Assembly (NCBI GenBank): GCA_029721515.1
Contig: CM056559.1
Span: 8,185,001-8,249,000 of the forward strand
Source: Synanceia verrucosa
Taxonomy: Eukaryota; Chordata; Actinopteri; Perciformes; Synanceiidae
Direction: 5' to 3'
Length of the DNA: 64,000 nt
A model generated the notes under the pieces. The model saw only the letters and a list, made by a program, of their open reading frames with translations. It had not been told where the DNA came from and searched no databases. The position numbers and the translations under genes are program-made. Numbering within the stretch: position 1 is the first letter of the stretch; every line of letters starts with the position of its first letter. Below are positions 47,224 through 60,276 of this stretch, piece after piece.

Positions 47224-50200
47224 ATGATAGAAAGAGGCCAGGGCAGCCCACTGTATCTGGCAGGAAGACTTCTGTCTGTCTTCTGCATTGCCTATTCTTA
47301 CTCACTTCCTGACCTTTCCTGTAACTTTCTGTATTGCCCCAGATGTTCTGAGGGAAGGTGGCATTGTTTTTGCATGCAAGTAAAAGCAGGAGGTCCTACA
47401 TAGAAAATGAAATTTACCTCAACAGTGTTGATTCATTCAAAGGGAATTTAAGTATTTAATTTATTTTCATGACCATTCCGATCATGGGTAATGCTAAAGG
47501 ATTGTCTTTACTACACAGGTGGGGTTTCAAACGTGTTTTCCAATCATCCTCTCAGGGCTGAAAGAACAACTTCTATTTTAAGTTCCTCCAATCAAGTGTG
47601 CCTGATCAGTATTGAGGCCAACAGTGACGTTCAGTCACTCCGACCCTATCTACAATTAAATCAATTTTCTTTGTCAAAGTAATTCTATAATTCACTATAT
47701 CGTGACATTCGTTAAATCCCAGCAGGCTTAGTGCCACACTGCTTTGCCACATTTGGTGGGAAAAAAATGTATTTTGGGGCTGCATGAGTCTTCTAAAAAT
47801 TAAAAGATAAACTTAAATTTTACAGAAATAATTTGAGTCGATGAATCCGTCCAAAAATATACATAGACATTATATTCTGTAGCTAACTGCCTGAGTATCT
47901 AATTTTGGTGAAACTTGCCAGTAAACAAAATAGTATCTATATATTTCTAACGTAGACAGATCATGAAAGCATTTTAGAGTTGGGATTAATGATTTTGTAT
48001 CATATGTTGCATGTTTTAATACAACATAATACCCATCATTAATAGTCCTGAACTCTTTGCAGCAGCATTAAATGTGCCTCATTTACAATGAGTGCATGGA
48101 TGAAACTGAAGCTAACAGCTGTAGAACATACACAGCTCAGATTAGACAAAAAACAGTTTTCTCAAAGGAGTTATGATTTCTGTGTCAACCGTCACAGAGC
48201 ACTTGTGATACCCCAGTGGAAACAGCTATGACAAAATGAGCAGCCGTGAGCTTTGACATCAAATAAAGTCAATTTAATAAATGGGGCTCCATCTACATGT
48301 ATTATTAGCCCTAGTTCCACACGGATATATCTCGTGCCAAAAGCCTGAACTAAATTCCCATCAAACGAGCGCACTAAAGTGAGTGAAGCTCATTAGACGA
48401 AGCTCACGTCAAAACAGAGGATTAAAAGTAAAAAAAAAATGTGAGAAATTACTCTGCCGTTGAGGGAATATATAAATAAAGGAGTCATCAATAAGCATCT
48501 TAGCATGTGTGAATAATGCATGCGGCCATTTCCCGTTGCCAGAGGCAGGAGATATTATTACACCATCAGATCAACTGGCGAAGGTAATAAGTTGGAGAGG
48601 AGAGGGAGGTAGAGGAGGCTGCATGGGGATATTACAGTATGCAACCCCCAACCTCCTAACGACCCGACTCACACTAAACACACACTTCATTAAAAGTTTG
48701 GAGAACAAGAGCTTAGCTAAACATTTTGTCTCACCGAACGTCAGCTGTTGACATGCGGTTCGAACAAAGCAGAGTGTAATGCCAAGTGTCACCAGGGGTT
48801 CATGTCTCCATCTCCTCTTTTAAAGGAAGCCATGATCCTGTGCTAATCCGCCTGCTAAGATGGTGCCACTCGCTTGGCTGGATTATTTCTTGGCTATGAC
48901 AACTCTCCAGGACAAACACACAGATATAGCTTCTAGTGACACCACTGACTGTTAAAACCCAATTACATTCACAGTAAATGTGCTTCGATGGGCTACATGA
49001 ACGGGAATATTAACAAATCATAGTTTCACAACAAAAGCAGGATCCTGTTCATCACTCCGTATAAGTAATATTCAATGCAAAGCCTACACTGCATTTACTG
49101 CACCACCTACCTGAGCTGTTGATGAAATTGACACTGAGCTTCACATCTTGATACGTTATTGTTGTTCTCAGTTAAAGCCACATGGAATTACACTTTCTCT
49201 TATGGCAGGGCCTCTCACACTCTTAACACAAACCACATTCAGCCCTGCATCTGAGGCAGAGAATAGAAGAATGAGGAAAGATGGAGTGAACAGGGGCCAG
49301 AGACGGGAGCCATTTATTCACCTTGAGTAACGGCCAGAAAAGAAAATAAGTGGTGGATGATGAAGAAAAGAAAGGGAGAGAGCAGGTTCCTCCGTGTTTG
49401 ATTTCCTATGGCTGACCTTTTAAACACAACAGAAAGTGAAACAAAAGGAGCAACGTTCAAATCTGGCTGGAAAGTAAAAGGAAACATTTCTTTTTATAAA
49501 ACAAACTCCCCAAGAGAGTCACAATGTAAACTGTGATCTCTAAAAATGTCCTTGGACTTGCTGTCAAGCAACCAAAAGGTCTTGTTTGTTTAGGATTCAA
49601 GTTGACGGTTTAGACATTCCTGAAGAGTTACAAATTCAGCTGAATTTTCATGCTTTCAGTCACAGGATGTTAGGAAACATGCCTGACTAGTGGTGTAACT
49701 TCTGCACCTTCTGAAAAGCAAAAGGGGAAAAGGAGAAGGAAAGGTGGGTGAGGGAGAGATGGAGGGGGGTTCAGTAATGTGAGAGGTTAAAGGGCGCTGA
49801 CTGCAGCAGCAAAAAGCAGATGCTGGACGTTTCGTATTACACTGCATCACCGGCTGACCAGGATATCATCTATATACGACCTGAGCTGCCCTTTATTCTG
49901 ATAGGGGCATCAGAAAGGAGGGGGGGGGGCTGTGAGAGACAAACAGAGCAAAGGAGACCAGAGGTGGTGACAGGGAAAGGATAGAGGCTAGAGGAAGAGT
50001 GATGGGAGGCAAACAGGAGCAATTAGTACAAGCTGGTGAGAGACGGGTTGGTGTGTGGTGGTGAGAGGGGAAAACAAGGTGAACACTGGCGGGTATAAAG
50101 GAGGATGAATCAGATGGAAAAGTAGGGAGGGGGAAAGTGGAATTTTGTTCCATTTCAAAGCTCTGCTGGCGCTCCGCTGTGATACCATCTTGACATATCT

Positions 50201-51489
50201 CATCTCTCTTCATTTATCTTTCTCTGATCCCCACCTGTTCTCCTTTTCTATTTCTCTCCAGAGTTTTCCACTTTTCTCTCTCCCCAAATCTTTCGTCTTC
50301 TTCTTAGAAATCCGCTCCCCTTCTGCTAAGTTCTGCTCCGAGTATCATGTGACATAAACAACTTTGTGAACGTGGCTCATCTTTTAATAGTAGCTGACTG
50401 CCCTCGTTTTATTTTGCCCACTGTCTCGGCCCCCTCCATCGCTCCGTCTCGTTCCTTGTTAACTCATGCTGCAGTACCACTGTAATGTGCTGCAAGGTCA
50501 TCAACGCCAAGGCAATGAGGAAAACCATGTTTAAAACAAGGACAAAGCGGTTAATGGTGTCAGGACCAGCGTGATATCATAGCAGTCTGGTAGAAATCAT
50601 ATGAAAGACATCAACTTTTTAAATGAGCTCTGTGACATCTGAACAAAATCGCCCACTGGACACCTACACTGTCCACAGTCTGAGCTAAAGGCAACTGCTT
50701 CTTGGAAGGATCTAAGGCAGCAGATTTACAGACTAAAATTAATTTACAATTCATCTGAAAAAAAACAAGCAGACCAAGTGACAGTTAGAAAAAATATACT
50801 TTACTCATAATATTATCAAGCAGGCCTGTAGATGTGACTGTGTTACTCTCAGTCTGCCACTGTGTTTACAGTATAATAATGCAGAATTAATAATACAATA
50901 AATATACCAGATTTATGCACAGAAATATCACAGTCGATGCAAAAATCTCAACTCTCAGTTTATCACAAATGATAATACAGGATTTTCTGCTTGTAAAAAA
51001 GCATGTTAACATATTGCATACATTTACTGTATTGGTGCAGAAAGTTTTTCTCAGTTTATTATTGAGCCAGAAAGCTGCTGATCATCAGCTGGCTGATCAT
51101 TTCACATCAGGTCATGAGGTGAGCCGGAGTTAACCCTGATGACACAGTTTGTCAACAGGAAAACAAAGCAGCTGACTACTGAGTGTTTTATAAAAGACAA
51201 GATTGGATTTGGTCATGACTAACTAGTTGGTGTGACTGTTTTTACTGCATGTTGAACAGCCAGTGGAGCAGCTAACAGTGACTATTCAGCTGTCAACTGT
51301 TATCATCATTGACGAACGCTTTCAAGTGTTTTCCAGTGTTCTTTATGGTCATCTTTTGTTTTCAAGCCAAGAATGTTTTGGCTGGTTTTGCATGTCAGTC
51401 TAACGGTGGGCAATATGTGCAAGAAATAATATCTTTGGCAGTAACGATAATAAGTCGCTATCCTTTAAATGTGATCGGACCTGTAAGAG

Positions 51490-51880
51490 TTAGAGCTTGT
51501 GTCCACCAAACACATTTTTAGCACTGAGAGTGCTCAAAAACTCATTTTCTGAGTGCCCAGCGGTGTTAAAACGCTTGAAACGCTAAAAAGCGCTAAAAAA
51601 TGTTTCTGCTGACGGATTTTTATCGCTGAACGTGTGAGTCGGCACTAAATCATCCAAAGTACCGGGAGCTTCAAGGACTGGAGGCGCCTTAATTTTCTCT
51701 CTGCCATCACAACGCACTTCTAAACTGTTGCAAGGAGGATGTTAGTGAGAGGTCATGTGATCACGTAGGCCCACTACTACTGGGCCTACCTGATCATGTC
51801 ATGTGATCACATAGGCCTTCTAGTCGTGTGCTTCTCAGGAAAAAAATAGTCACTTGAGAACTTTTCATTTCAGACTCAAT
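51490..51880. repeat. Probable DNA-transposon-derived fragment
   Basis: TTGTGTCCACCAAACACATT and several AAACGCT/AGCGCTAAAAA motifs resemble fish hAT-type non-autonomous elements from memory. It also holds the palindrome-like TCACGTAGGCCCA-loop-TGGGCCTACCTGA at 51761-51803. No clear paired termini were found. Confidence 0.3.
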
Positions 51881-52510
51881 GGCGATCAATGCTCTTCTGA
51901 TCAGCATTTAAAGAGACACACAGGCTGAACTCTTTCGAATGAATACCAGCTCATAATGAACAAACAGATCAGAGTAAATGATCCTGTAAATGTGGAAATA
52001 AACTACAGCAAAGGCAACTGAAAAAGGTTTTTTTTCTCTTAAAAAAATAACCTGTTAAGTACTGATTAATGGAAATACTGATCAACACAAACAATGTTAA
52101 CTTGGGGGGAGCCAGCACCTGTGACCTAGCCCGTAGGGTAAGTTCACATCCACAAACATGCACCAGAAGCACACACAGCTGGCAACAAGAAGCTTGGATT
52201 ACAACACACACAGAGGGAGAATAACTTCTTCTCTCTGAATATTGTATAGGGCACCTTTAAACTGACTCAGTGATGGACATCTCACTGAGCTTAAATACCT
52301 TGCTGAGGGACAAAAGTATTAATAATCCTCACACATGAACCCTGTCCAACAAATGTTCAGTCCCACCCATGCAAGCTTGAGATTTGAGCCGTCAGTTTTC
52401 AGCTGAGTGCCGGTCATTCTGAAATGATACTCCATTACAATAATGTTTCCACAGATTGTACCATCAGGGTAATCTTAGACTTGCTTCTATTCCCTATAGC
52501 TGTAGCTTGC

Positions 52511-52511
<1 letters not shown>

Positions 52512-52542
<31 letters not shown>
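52512..52542. repeat. (AC)n microsatellite
   Basis: A pure AC run of about 15 units. Confidence 0.93.
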
Positions 52543-52543
<1 letters not shown>

Positions 52544-52710
52544 TAGCACTGACCACAAACCATGAGACAGCAAATCTGCATCATCTGTAGAGGATACACA
52601 ACTACAGCGATGGATGGAAGGTCAGTCGGTGCGTTGATATTCAGGACACAGCCATGGTAATGTGTATGCATATGCACAACATCAACTATTTCCCTTGTGC
52701 ATGCTCTCCA

Positions 52711-52713
<3 letters not shown>

Positions 52714-52757
<44 letters not shown>
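52714..52757. repeat. (CA)n microsatellite
   Basis: A pure CA run of about 22 units. Confidence 0.95.
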
Positions 52758-52758
<1 letters not shown>

Positions 52759-55723
52759 TAACACACAATCTATGACTCCCTCCTTCAGCTGTAAGACAAA
52801 CAGAGGGGAGGGGAGACGACGAGGGCAGTCAAGTGGCACGTGTGCAAGCTGTCGTCTGCACTGTGATATCAGCGCAAGTGTTTAAACAGCCTGACGCATA
52901 CATAGAGACACAGGGTGAGGCTGTTATAGTAGACACCCACATGAATAGGGATGTGCGATAATATGCATTTGGAGACATGGCTGTTTTTGTGTGTGTGTTG
53001 GGAGGGTTAGGGCACTGACATGGATTGGGCATATATGCGTGTGTTTTATACAGTTTGTACTCTTATCTTCACTGCAGTGAAGCTACCTGGCTGTGGTAGT
53101 GCCAGTGTGGTGTAATGCAGCCGCAGGGTGTCATTGAGTTCATGGACATAAACCAACCCACTGCCAGACCAGTGTGCTTCTCTCAGGAATAGCAATGGAG
53201 GAGTGTGTATGTGTGTGTGTGTGTGTGTGGGCAGGAGAGTAGATTGGAAAATGGCAAGAATGAAAAAAGTCATAGAGACAGGAAGACAGATAAACAGAGG
53301 CAGGGTAAGGGACAGACACGAGTGATAGAAAAGAGACGTCCAAGGGATATATAGACGTAATAGGTGGGGGGGAGGACAGACAGATGGATGCTGGAGAAAA
53401 AGTAGTCTGCCCACTTTGGAAAAGCTCCCTTGTGTAAATTTACCACCTCCAAATGTGGCATTTCAAGCATGGGGGCCCTTTATAACACACACACACTTTC
53501 CTTTTTTTGTTTTCACTGTGTCTCTTGCTCTCACACTCAGACACATGCCAAATTAGACAGACACTGAGACATGCAGGCAGACAGGCGAATAAGAGAATGA
53601 TAAAAAAAAAAATAAAAATAAGCAGGAGCACATAGAGGCAGTAGACAGACAGGTAGACAGAGGGGAGGAACAAGTGCCACGGCCTGAGAGAGACAGGGAG
53701 GAGGTATCTGGCATGTAATGAGATGGGAGCAGAGTGAGAGAGAGGATTCAAACACAGAGGGCTACAATAAGTACAGCAAGATAAGAATAATTTATGGCGT
53801 TAGAAAATCCTTGACAGCAATCACTGATGAGAAGCTGAATGGCTGAAAAGCATAACAGCACAGTTGTTGTAAAGATCACAATGCTCAATTGATGGAGATG
53901 ATTAAGGCTAATGATTTGGCCTTCTGTGAATAGTTCATATTCTGCACTCTGGTAGTTTTGATCAAATCAGGAAATACCAAAGGAGAGGATGCTCCCCTGA
54001 AGCAAATATCAGTTTTCCAAAGTGCAGAATCCCTGACTTGTCATCAGTGCAGCAGCATTTGGCCAAACGGGGGATAATCTGTACTCTTCAGCTGTCTATG
54101 ACCAGTGATTCAGTTTGACACCTTAATCTGTGGAAATCACAGAGGGCTCACCGTGGAGCCAACTGTATTTACTATAGATTACATCTTCCACTAGTGCGCA
54201 TTAGTCCAGTGACAGCTTTGCAGACGGCAGGGAAAACAGCAATCATACGTCACTGACTGACTCACTGTGATTTTTGCCACTTGCCAAACGGACTCCCCCG
54301 ACCATTTGTCTGAGTGACCGACTGTCTATCTGCCAGTTATGTGCTCTGTGTTGAATTTTTGAGGCTTGGGACTCAAAGTCGTCTCCACTGAGGCTCTCCT
54401 GCTGTCACCTTGATCAGAACAACCGCCCCACTTTCTTTTTTGCTCGATAATTGAATAATGTAAATCAGGGTATCAGGGCACTCATGTCATTATGCACACA
54501 CACTAATCTTCTCTCACACACACATACAAACACACAACTCATCTGCATTCGACAGACTGCCCTGTGTCTGCTGGGGACAGCAGGGAGATGACATCACTTC
54601 TAAAGGACAGATTAGTTGAGGGAGGGATGAAACAAGGAGGTGGGGGAGTAAAAGAGGACAAATTCATCGAAGAAAAAGATGATTTTCAAACACAGGTAAC
54701 CGTGCATCCTCTCTCTGCCCCTCAATCTTTCTCCCTTTGAGTCTCTTTCTTCTCTCACACACACTTGTTTAGTTGAGTCGTGTGTGCTGTGAAATTCAGT
54801 ATGTATCTGGGTGCCTCTGCGCTCTCACTGTTCTATACTCTAATGACCTTGTAGCTCTTGCCTGCTCTGATCTGCAGAGAAGCTTTTTTCAAACCCACTG
54901 AGAGCCAGACACTGAAAGAGAAATACAAAGTGAGCCAAGAAGGGAAAAAAAAGCAGAGCGACAGAGAATGAGAAGGGTGAGGAAGTGAAACTGTGAAAGA
55001 CAGAGGTGTTGAGATCACTGGGTGTGTACTCAAGACAACAGGGATGCACATAGATGCAGCTTGATAAATAATAGAAGTTTAAAGCAATACATTTTATTAC
55101 AAAAAAATGAGTAAATAAAATGCTCACGCACATGCTCGTGTTTCCTCGGTTGTACATAATAGTCTGTGGGCCACCTGCAAATTTCCATCAATATTATCAA
55201 GCAATTTTTCTATTCCAAAAATGTTGATTTCACTGCTTTTAGGTTCTCTGATTTCCTGATATTGGAGAAAAGGTATTACACCAGCAAAACACTGCGAGGT
55301 TTTTATTTAGTTATGAATGTTAGCAACTGTGCAAACTCAAATAAAAATAAAAGGTCTGCAGTAATGTAAGGAGTTTAATGAAAAAAATATATATGTCTTT
55401 TTTCCAATGGATCAGTTTCCAACCTTGGATGAAGCTACATGAAGCTTATTTGTCAGCAGTGGGCTCTCATGAACTCACAAAATATAAAAGTGACACCATA
55501 ACTTCCTGCATGAGTCGCAGCACAGTGCAGGTGTTCAAAAGTGATTGCAAACGAGTCGTGCATGTTGTGATCTAAAAGGTGTTGTGACCCCTGAGTTAAT
55601 GCATCTCATACATTTTGAACCCATTTCTGTAATTAAGCTTTTAATGAAAAACAGTCATCCATCCATCCCAGCTGTCTTGAAAGGCAGGGTACACCCTGGA
55701 CAAGTGTCATCACAGGACACATA

Positions 55724-56374
55724 GGTTACGTTCAGACTGCAGCCTGAAGTGACCCAAATCCGATTTTTTCGGCCCTATGCGACCTGTATCTGATCTTTTA
55801 ATTACAGTCTGAACGACACAGATCCGATTTTTTCAAAATCGACCCAGGCCGCTTGGATATGTGGTCCTAAAACCGATACATATCCGATCTTTTGACATGC
55901 GACTTCAGTCTGAACGGCCAGGTTGCATTCATCCGACCTTCACGTCATCAACAAGCGACAAAGATCACTATTCTGCGGCGGAAGTAGGTGGCAACAGGAA
56001 GAAAAACAACAACCATGGCGGACGATAATGTGCAGAGTAGTCAGTGGAGGGAAAACAAGGTTTCTGAGTTGATTCATATTTGAGGGGATAGCTCTATTCA
56101 GGCCAAACTGGAGGGGTCTTATCGGAACCGGGTGTTTTACTCTCTACCGCTAGCGTCCATGTTTACTTCCGTAAACACTGAGCACGCTTGCCACGTGCAA
56201 TGTCGTTGTTGTGTTCTCCAATGTGCATGCGGGACACTTGTGAGGCGTTTAAGTTCATACTGGAGATTGCATACAAGTCACATTTAATTGGAAAGGTGAA
56301 CGACCTCGCAAAAAAATTGGATTTCACAAAAAAAATCTGAATTAGGCATTAAGCCCTGCAGTCTGAATGTAGCC
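55724..56374. mobile_element. Harbinger-like non-autonomous DNA transposon inserted in another repeat
   Basis: The ends are GGTTACGTTCAGACTGCAG and, reverse-complemented, GGCTACATTCAGACTGCAG. They are flanked by a 3-bp ATA duplication (55721-55723 and 56375-56377). Removing the element and one ATA restores the host repeat. The 3-bp duplication, GG-starting ends and a Myb/SANT-like remnant inside point to PIF/Harbinger. A hAT origin is the alternative. Confidence 0.65.
56015..56163 (+). pseudogene. Remnant of a Myb/SANT-like transposon protein
   Basis: An ATG in good context (AACCATGGCG) opens MADDNVQSSQWRENKVSELI. A stop at 56081-56083 interrupts the frame, which then continues GDSSIQAKLEGSYRNRVFYS. 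The spacing of Trp, the E-L-I helix and the IQAKLEG-RN block resembles the Myb/SANT-like DNA-binding protein encoded by PIF/Harbinger transposons. It covers only the beginning of such a domain and is broken, so it is not functional. Confidence 0.45.
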
Positions 56375-57137
56375 ATAGAGACGCAACCACTCACACTCAC
56401 ATTCACACCTACGGTTAATTTAAATTAGCCAGTTAACCTAATCCCCATGCATGTTTTTGGATGGTGGGAGGAAGCCGGAGTACCTGGACAGAACCCACGC
56501 AGACATGAGGAGAACATGCAAACTCCACACAGAAAGGCCCCAGCAATCAAATCTGGTACCTTCTTGCTGTGAGCCAACAGTGCTAACCACTACACCACCG
56601 TGCCTAAAAGTAGTCCTGTATGAATCCATGTCCTCTGTATAACAGCTCATACTGCTCAAATTTAGAAATGTTGAGAGAGAATTTACATTTTTTACAAGAC
56701 AAATTTACATTGCAATGACAAAAATGTGTCTGCATTTATATTTTATTACTTCATCTGTTTACTTTCTTAACTTTTTTAATGAACATTAAGCACTTACATC
56801 TAAGTTATGTTCACATTTTTTGGCCTTTCTACAAAATGGAAATTCCAATGCTGATTTTATGTGTGCGTGCATCTGTGTTAATGTGTCAGACTGGTCCAGA
56901 CGGGCTGGGTAAAACGGGAGTTTAATCATTTCCTGAGTGTAGCTGTAGTGTAAACAGTAGTGCAGTCATTAGACAGGAGGAGTGTCGGGCCACTCGTATG
57001 GGTGAGAGTGTGTGTTTTCATTCATTCAGCCATAAACGTGAGTACATATTTAGCTTTAGTGTTAACGCACACAACAGGGATTTCAATGAGAAAGAGAGAG
57101 ACAGCGAGACTTTAGTCTGCCAGAGAAGGGAATGTGT

Positions 57138-57139
<2 letters not shown>

Positions 57140-57178
<39 letters not shown>
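57140..57178. repeat. (TG)n microsatellite ending in CGCGC
   Basis: A TG run of about 17 units followed by CGCGC, one of three CA/TG runs within 400 bases. Confidence 0.93.
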
Positions 57179-57179
<1 letters not shown>

Positions 57180-57320
57180 TAACTACTCTGCAGAACATTA
57201 AACACCAACGCTACCCATTCTTTTGTCCGCTCAGCTCTTTTCCACATTAAAACTGTCCCGCCTCAAACTACCACCCATTAGCAGTGAGGCACGGTGGCCA
57301 TCTGCATATTTAAACACACT

Positions 57321-57323
<3 letters not shown>

Positions 57324-57354
<31 letters not shown>
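57324..57354. repeat. (AC)n microsatellite
   Basis: A pure AC run of about 15 units. Confidence 0.92.
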
Positions 57355-57355
<1 letters not shown>

Positions 57356-57483
57356 CTCACTCACTCAAACATCACATCACATCACACTCAACATCCAGAT
57401 GGTGAATAAAAATTCCAAAAGAACAGAGCAGAGAAATGTAAGCAGCGCCGACTTATAGTCTTGTGTCCAAAGGAACACAAAAT

Positions 57484-57509
<26 letters not shown>
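57484..57509. repeat. (AC)n microsatellite
   Basis: A pure AC run of about 13 units. Confidence 0.92.
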
Positions 57510-57514
<5 letters not shown>

Positions 57515-59018
57515 CAGCAAAGACTTACTGTATCTCTGCATGGACTCATCTGACTGCTGCTGAGTGGAGAATGGAAAGTGAAAACCTCATGGTTGCTTCG
57601 CGGCACTCCTCTCTTTCACTCCTTCGTCACTGCCCCCTCCTCCCTCCTTTTTTCCTTTGCTTTCTCCCTCCCCTGCCTCTTTTCCTTCCTCCTCCTCTTC
57701 CTCCTTTTCCCCCCCGTCCTTCACTTCCTCGCTCCTTCTCTCTCTCCCTCCTTCCCTCTTGGCTGAGCCCTACTGTATTCAGACACACCAGTCTCCATAA
57801 AAGGCAGCACAGCTAAACATGTCACACATAATTTATCCACAGCAGGCTGCAAGTTCACCTTTCACAGCTCGCGCTTGGATCGTATGCAAAGGAGAGAGGA
57901 GAGGAGGAGGGCAACGCAGGAGGGAACTTAACTCAGACAAACTTCTACTGTCAACAGACGTGTTCCCATAATTCCACACTGCATTGGAGAGAGTGTGTGT
58001 GTGTGTGTGAGTCTCTGTGTGCATGTGTGTATGTTAACAAATGCTGACAATCAGACCGTGAAAATGCTACCCGAGACCAAAATGCAATTCACCTGCACCG
58101 TTCCAACAACTCCCCCCCTTCTTTCCTTCCTTGCAGTCTCTCCACCATCTGTATCTGCAGGCAGTAAATCTCATACAGATGCTGTTTGTGAGACCTGTCC
58201 ACCTGCACGCACACACCCCCACCTCCTTCTGCTCTCCTTATCTGTGCTACTACCTTTAGAAAACTGACAGGGGGGAGAAAACAAACTGACATAAAAACAG
58301 GCAAAAACACAAACATAAAAAGAGGGTTGAAGAGAGGCAGACAAAGAGAGGAGGAGTTAGACCGTTTCTGTTTTGTGATTGAAACAGGGTAATGCAGCGA
58401 GTGAGAGTGCATGGAGGGCGAGATAAAAATAATATGTCAACAAATAGCACGCCATCCGCAGTGCTGTCTGGTTACGGCTGTGAGAATCAACGCGATTCCC
58501 TCAGATGATGTGTCAGGTTTTGCTTTAAAAATACACGCCTGCTGACCTCTCTTCTACCTCTTCTACTTCCCTGTTGAGTTTTTTTTTTCAACTTACAGCC
58601 TTTATATTGCACTTGGGGTAGAGAGGGAAAAAAACAACAACACAAGTGCTTCATGTAGATGATGGGAAAGAAAAAGGAAAAGCAGGCAATAAAAAGAGAG
58701 AATGGGAATAATAATAGCTGCACTTGAGTAGCAGTGCTAGCTGGTAGCTTTCTCCTCCCTCCTCCACAGCTTCAGTCCACTCACAGGACAGCAAGAGTCA
58801 CAGCTCTGTTGCCATGGCGTCTAACTCCATCAAACACTACGTCAGGTGCATGTGTGTCTATGTGAGCATGTGTGAGTGCGTGGTGTTGTGTGTGTTTGCG
58901 GAGGCGTGTGCGTGTGTCAAGTGGGTGTTACCAAGTGACTCAGAGCCACATCACTGACTTGTGGCTGCAATATATCAGTGTGTTTGGAATTTATCACTGT
59001 ATTGGCCTGTGTGTGCAT

Positions 59019-59020
<2 letters not shown>

Positions 59021-59075
<55 letters not shown>

Positions 59076-59092
59076 TGTGCGTGTGTGTGTGT
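59021..59092. repeat. (TG)n microsatellite, the longest in the window
   Basis: About 72 bases of TG, with CGCG and CG interruptions near the right end. Long alternating purine-pyrimidine DNA of this kind can adopt Z-form. Confidence 0.95.
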
Positions 59093-59671
59093 TAGAGTGC
59101 AAGGGAAATGTGTTGATTGAACGGCAGCCTGCAGCCTGCCCTCAAAAGCACCTATGATGGATCTGTGCGCCGCTCTAAGTGGTAATGTTTAGCTCCAGCT
59201 TCTATAAATATTTATCAATTTGTTCATAGAGTCAAAGCAACGCACTACAGACACGGTAATATGGAATTTAGATTTTAGAGCTGACAAGTCACCGACACGT
59301 GCCCAAAAAAGGTCCTGCAGTTGTCTTCCAGGATGGGACGCAGTGTCTGTAATAGTCTGTAAAGTAATGTCTGAGTTATGTTACAGATTTATTGTCTTGC
59401 TTATTCAAATGTAGACTAGATGACATTTTGGCCACTGCAAAAAGTAGTTGTGGGAGAAAAGGCCAAAATGTACAAATGCTTCAAGCAAATATCAGAATAA
59501 AGCGAAAGTTTAAAAAAAATGGTGTTTTTGGCCACTTGAGGTTGCAAATTAACACATCCAACAGGTTCACGCAACATAAACCTTCATATGGAGTTGTGTT
59601 TCTAATGACCTGACAAAAAACAATAGCCAATTTCCTTTTACCGCTGGTTTGGCCTCTGCTAACCCCTGAGT

Positions 59672-60276
59672 TTAAAGGGGAAGTGACATTTTCTGGGATA
59701 AAATACTGATCATTTACTCACCCATATCACTTTGGAGTCATTTGGAATTATTTGGAGTATTTTCGACAATATTAGATTTGATGATATCCATTTAACAGTG
59801 AAGAGGGCACTGAAATGCAGCCAGTAAATGACACAAATTTGACCATTTTTCAAATAACAGACATTTAATAAGATGGGCTACACTATTACTATTCTCATTT
59901 GAGTCCAGAGTTGTCCGTAACTTGAGAAAATTCACTTCCTGTGTATCATAGTTTAATAAGAACCCCCTAGGCTTCTATGATCATAAATAAGGATTTTAGT
60001 TCAATTTTCTCAAGTTACGGACAACTCTGGACTCAAATGAGAATAGTAATAGTGTAGCCCATTTTATTAAACATCTGTTATTTGAGAAATGGTCAGGTTT
60101 GTGTCATTTACTGGCTGCATTTCAGTGCCCCATTCACTCCTGGTAAATGGATATGATCAAATCCAATATCGGGTGAAATGCTCCAAATGACTCCAAAGTG
60201 AAATGGATGAGTAAATGGCAGTATTTTTTCCAAGGAATAAGGTCCAATTTGTAAAAAAACTGTACTTCCCCTTTAA
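59672..60276. mobile_element. Fold-back MITE copy 3, nearly full-length hairpin
   Basis: Bounded by TTAA, with ends TTAAAGGGGAAGTG and GTACTTCCCCTTTAA. The left arm 59672-59932 and right arm 60003-60276 are close to reverse complements over almost their whole length; by eye, mismatches are few apart from one indel near the left end. The loop is about 70 nt. It is the same family as the elements at 38631 and 42612. It encodes nothing; the mobilising transposase would be a T2/Kolobok-type enzyme elsewhere in the genome. Confidence 0.82.

Larger units (their letters stand above)
55656..56604. repeat. LINE/SINE-type teleost repeat, split by a later insertion
   Basis: The left part (55656-55723) reads CATCCATCCATCCCAGCTGT and GGGTACACCCTGGACAAGTG. 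The right part (56375-56604) reads ACACCTACGGTTAATTTAAA, CCCACGCAGACATGAGGAGA and ACATGCAAACTCCACACAGA, ending in ACACCACCGTGCC. Together they form a repeat I recognise as extremely common in fish genomes. It is interrupted at an ATA by a 651-bp element. Confidence 0.75.

Noticed and set aside
58809..58822. X-box-like GTTGCCATGGCGTC
   Set aside because: Only the left half matches; the right half differs from RGYAAC at three positions.
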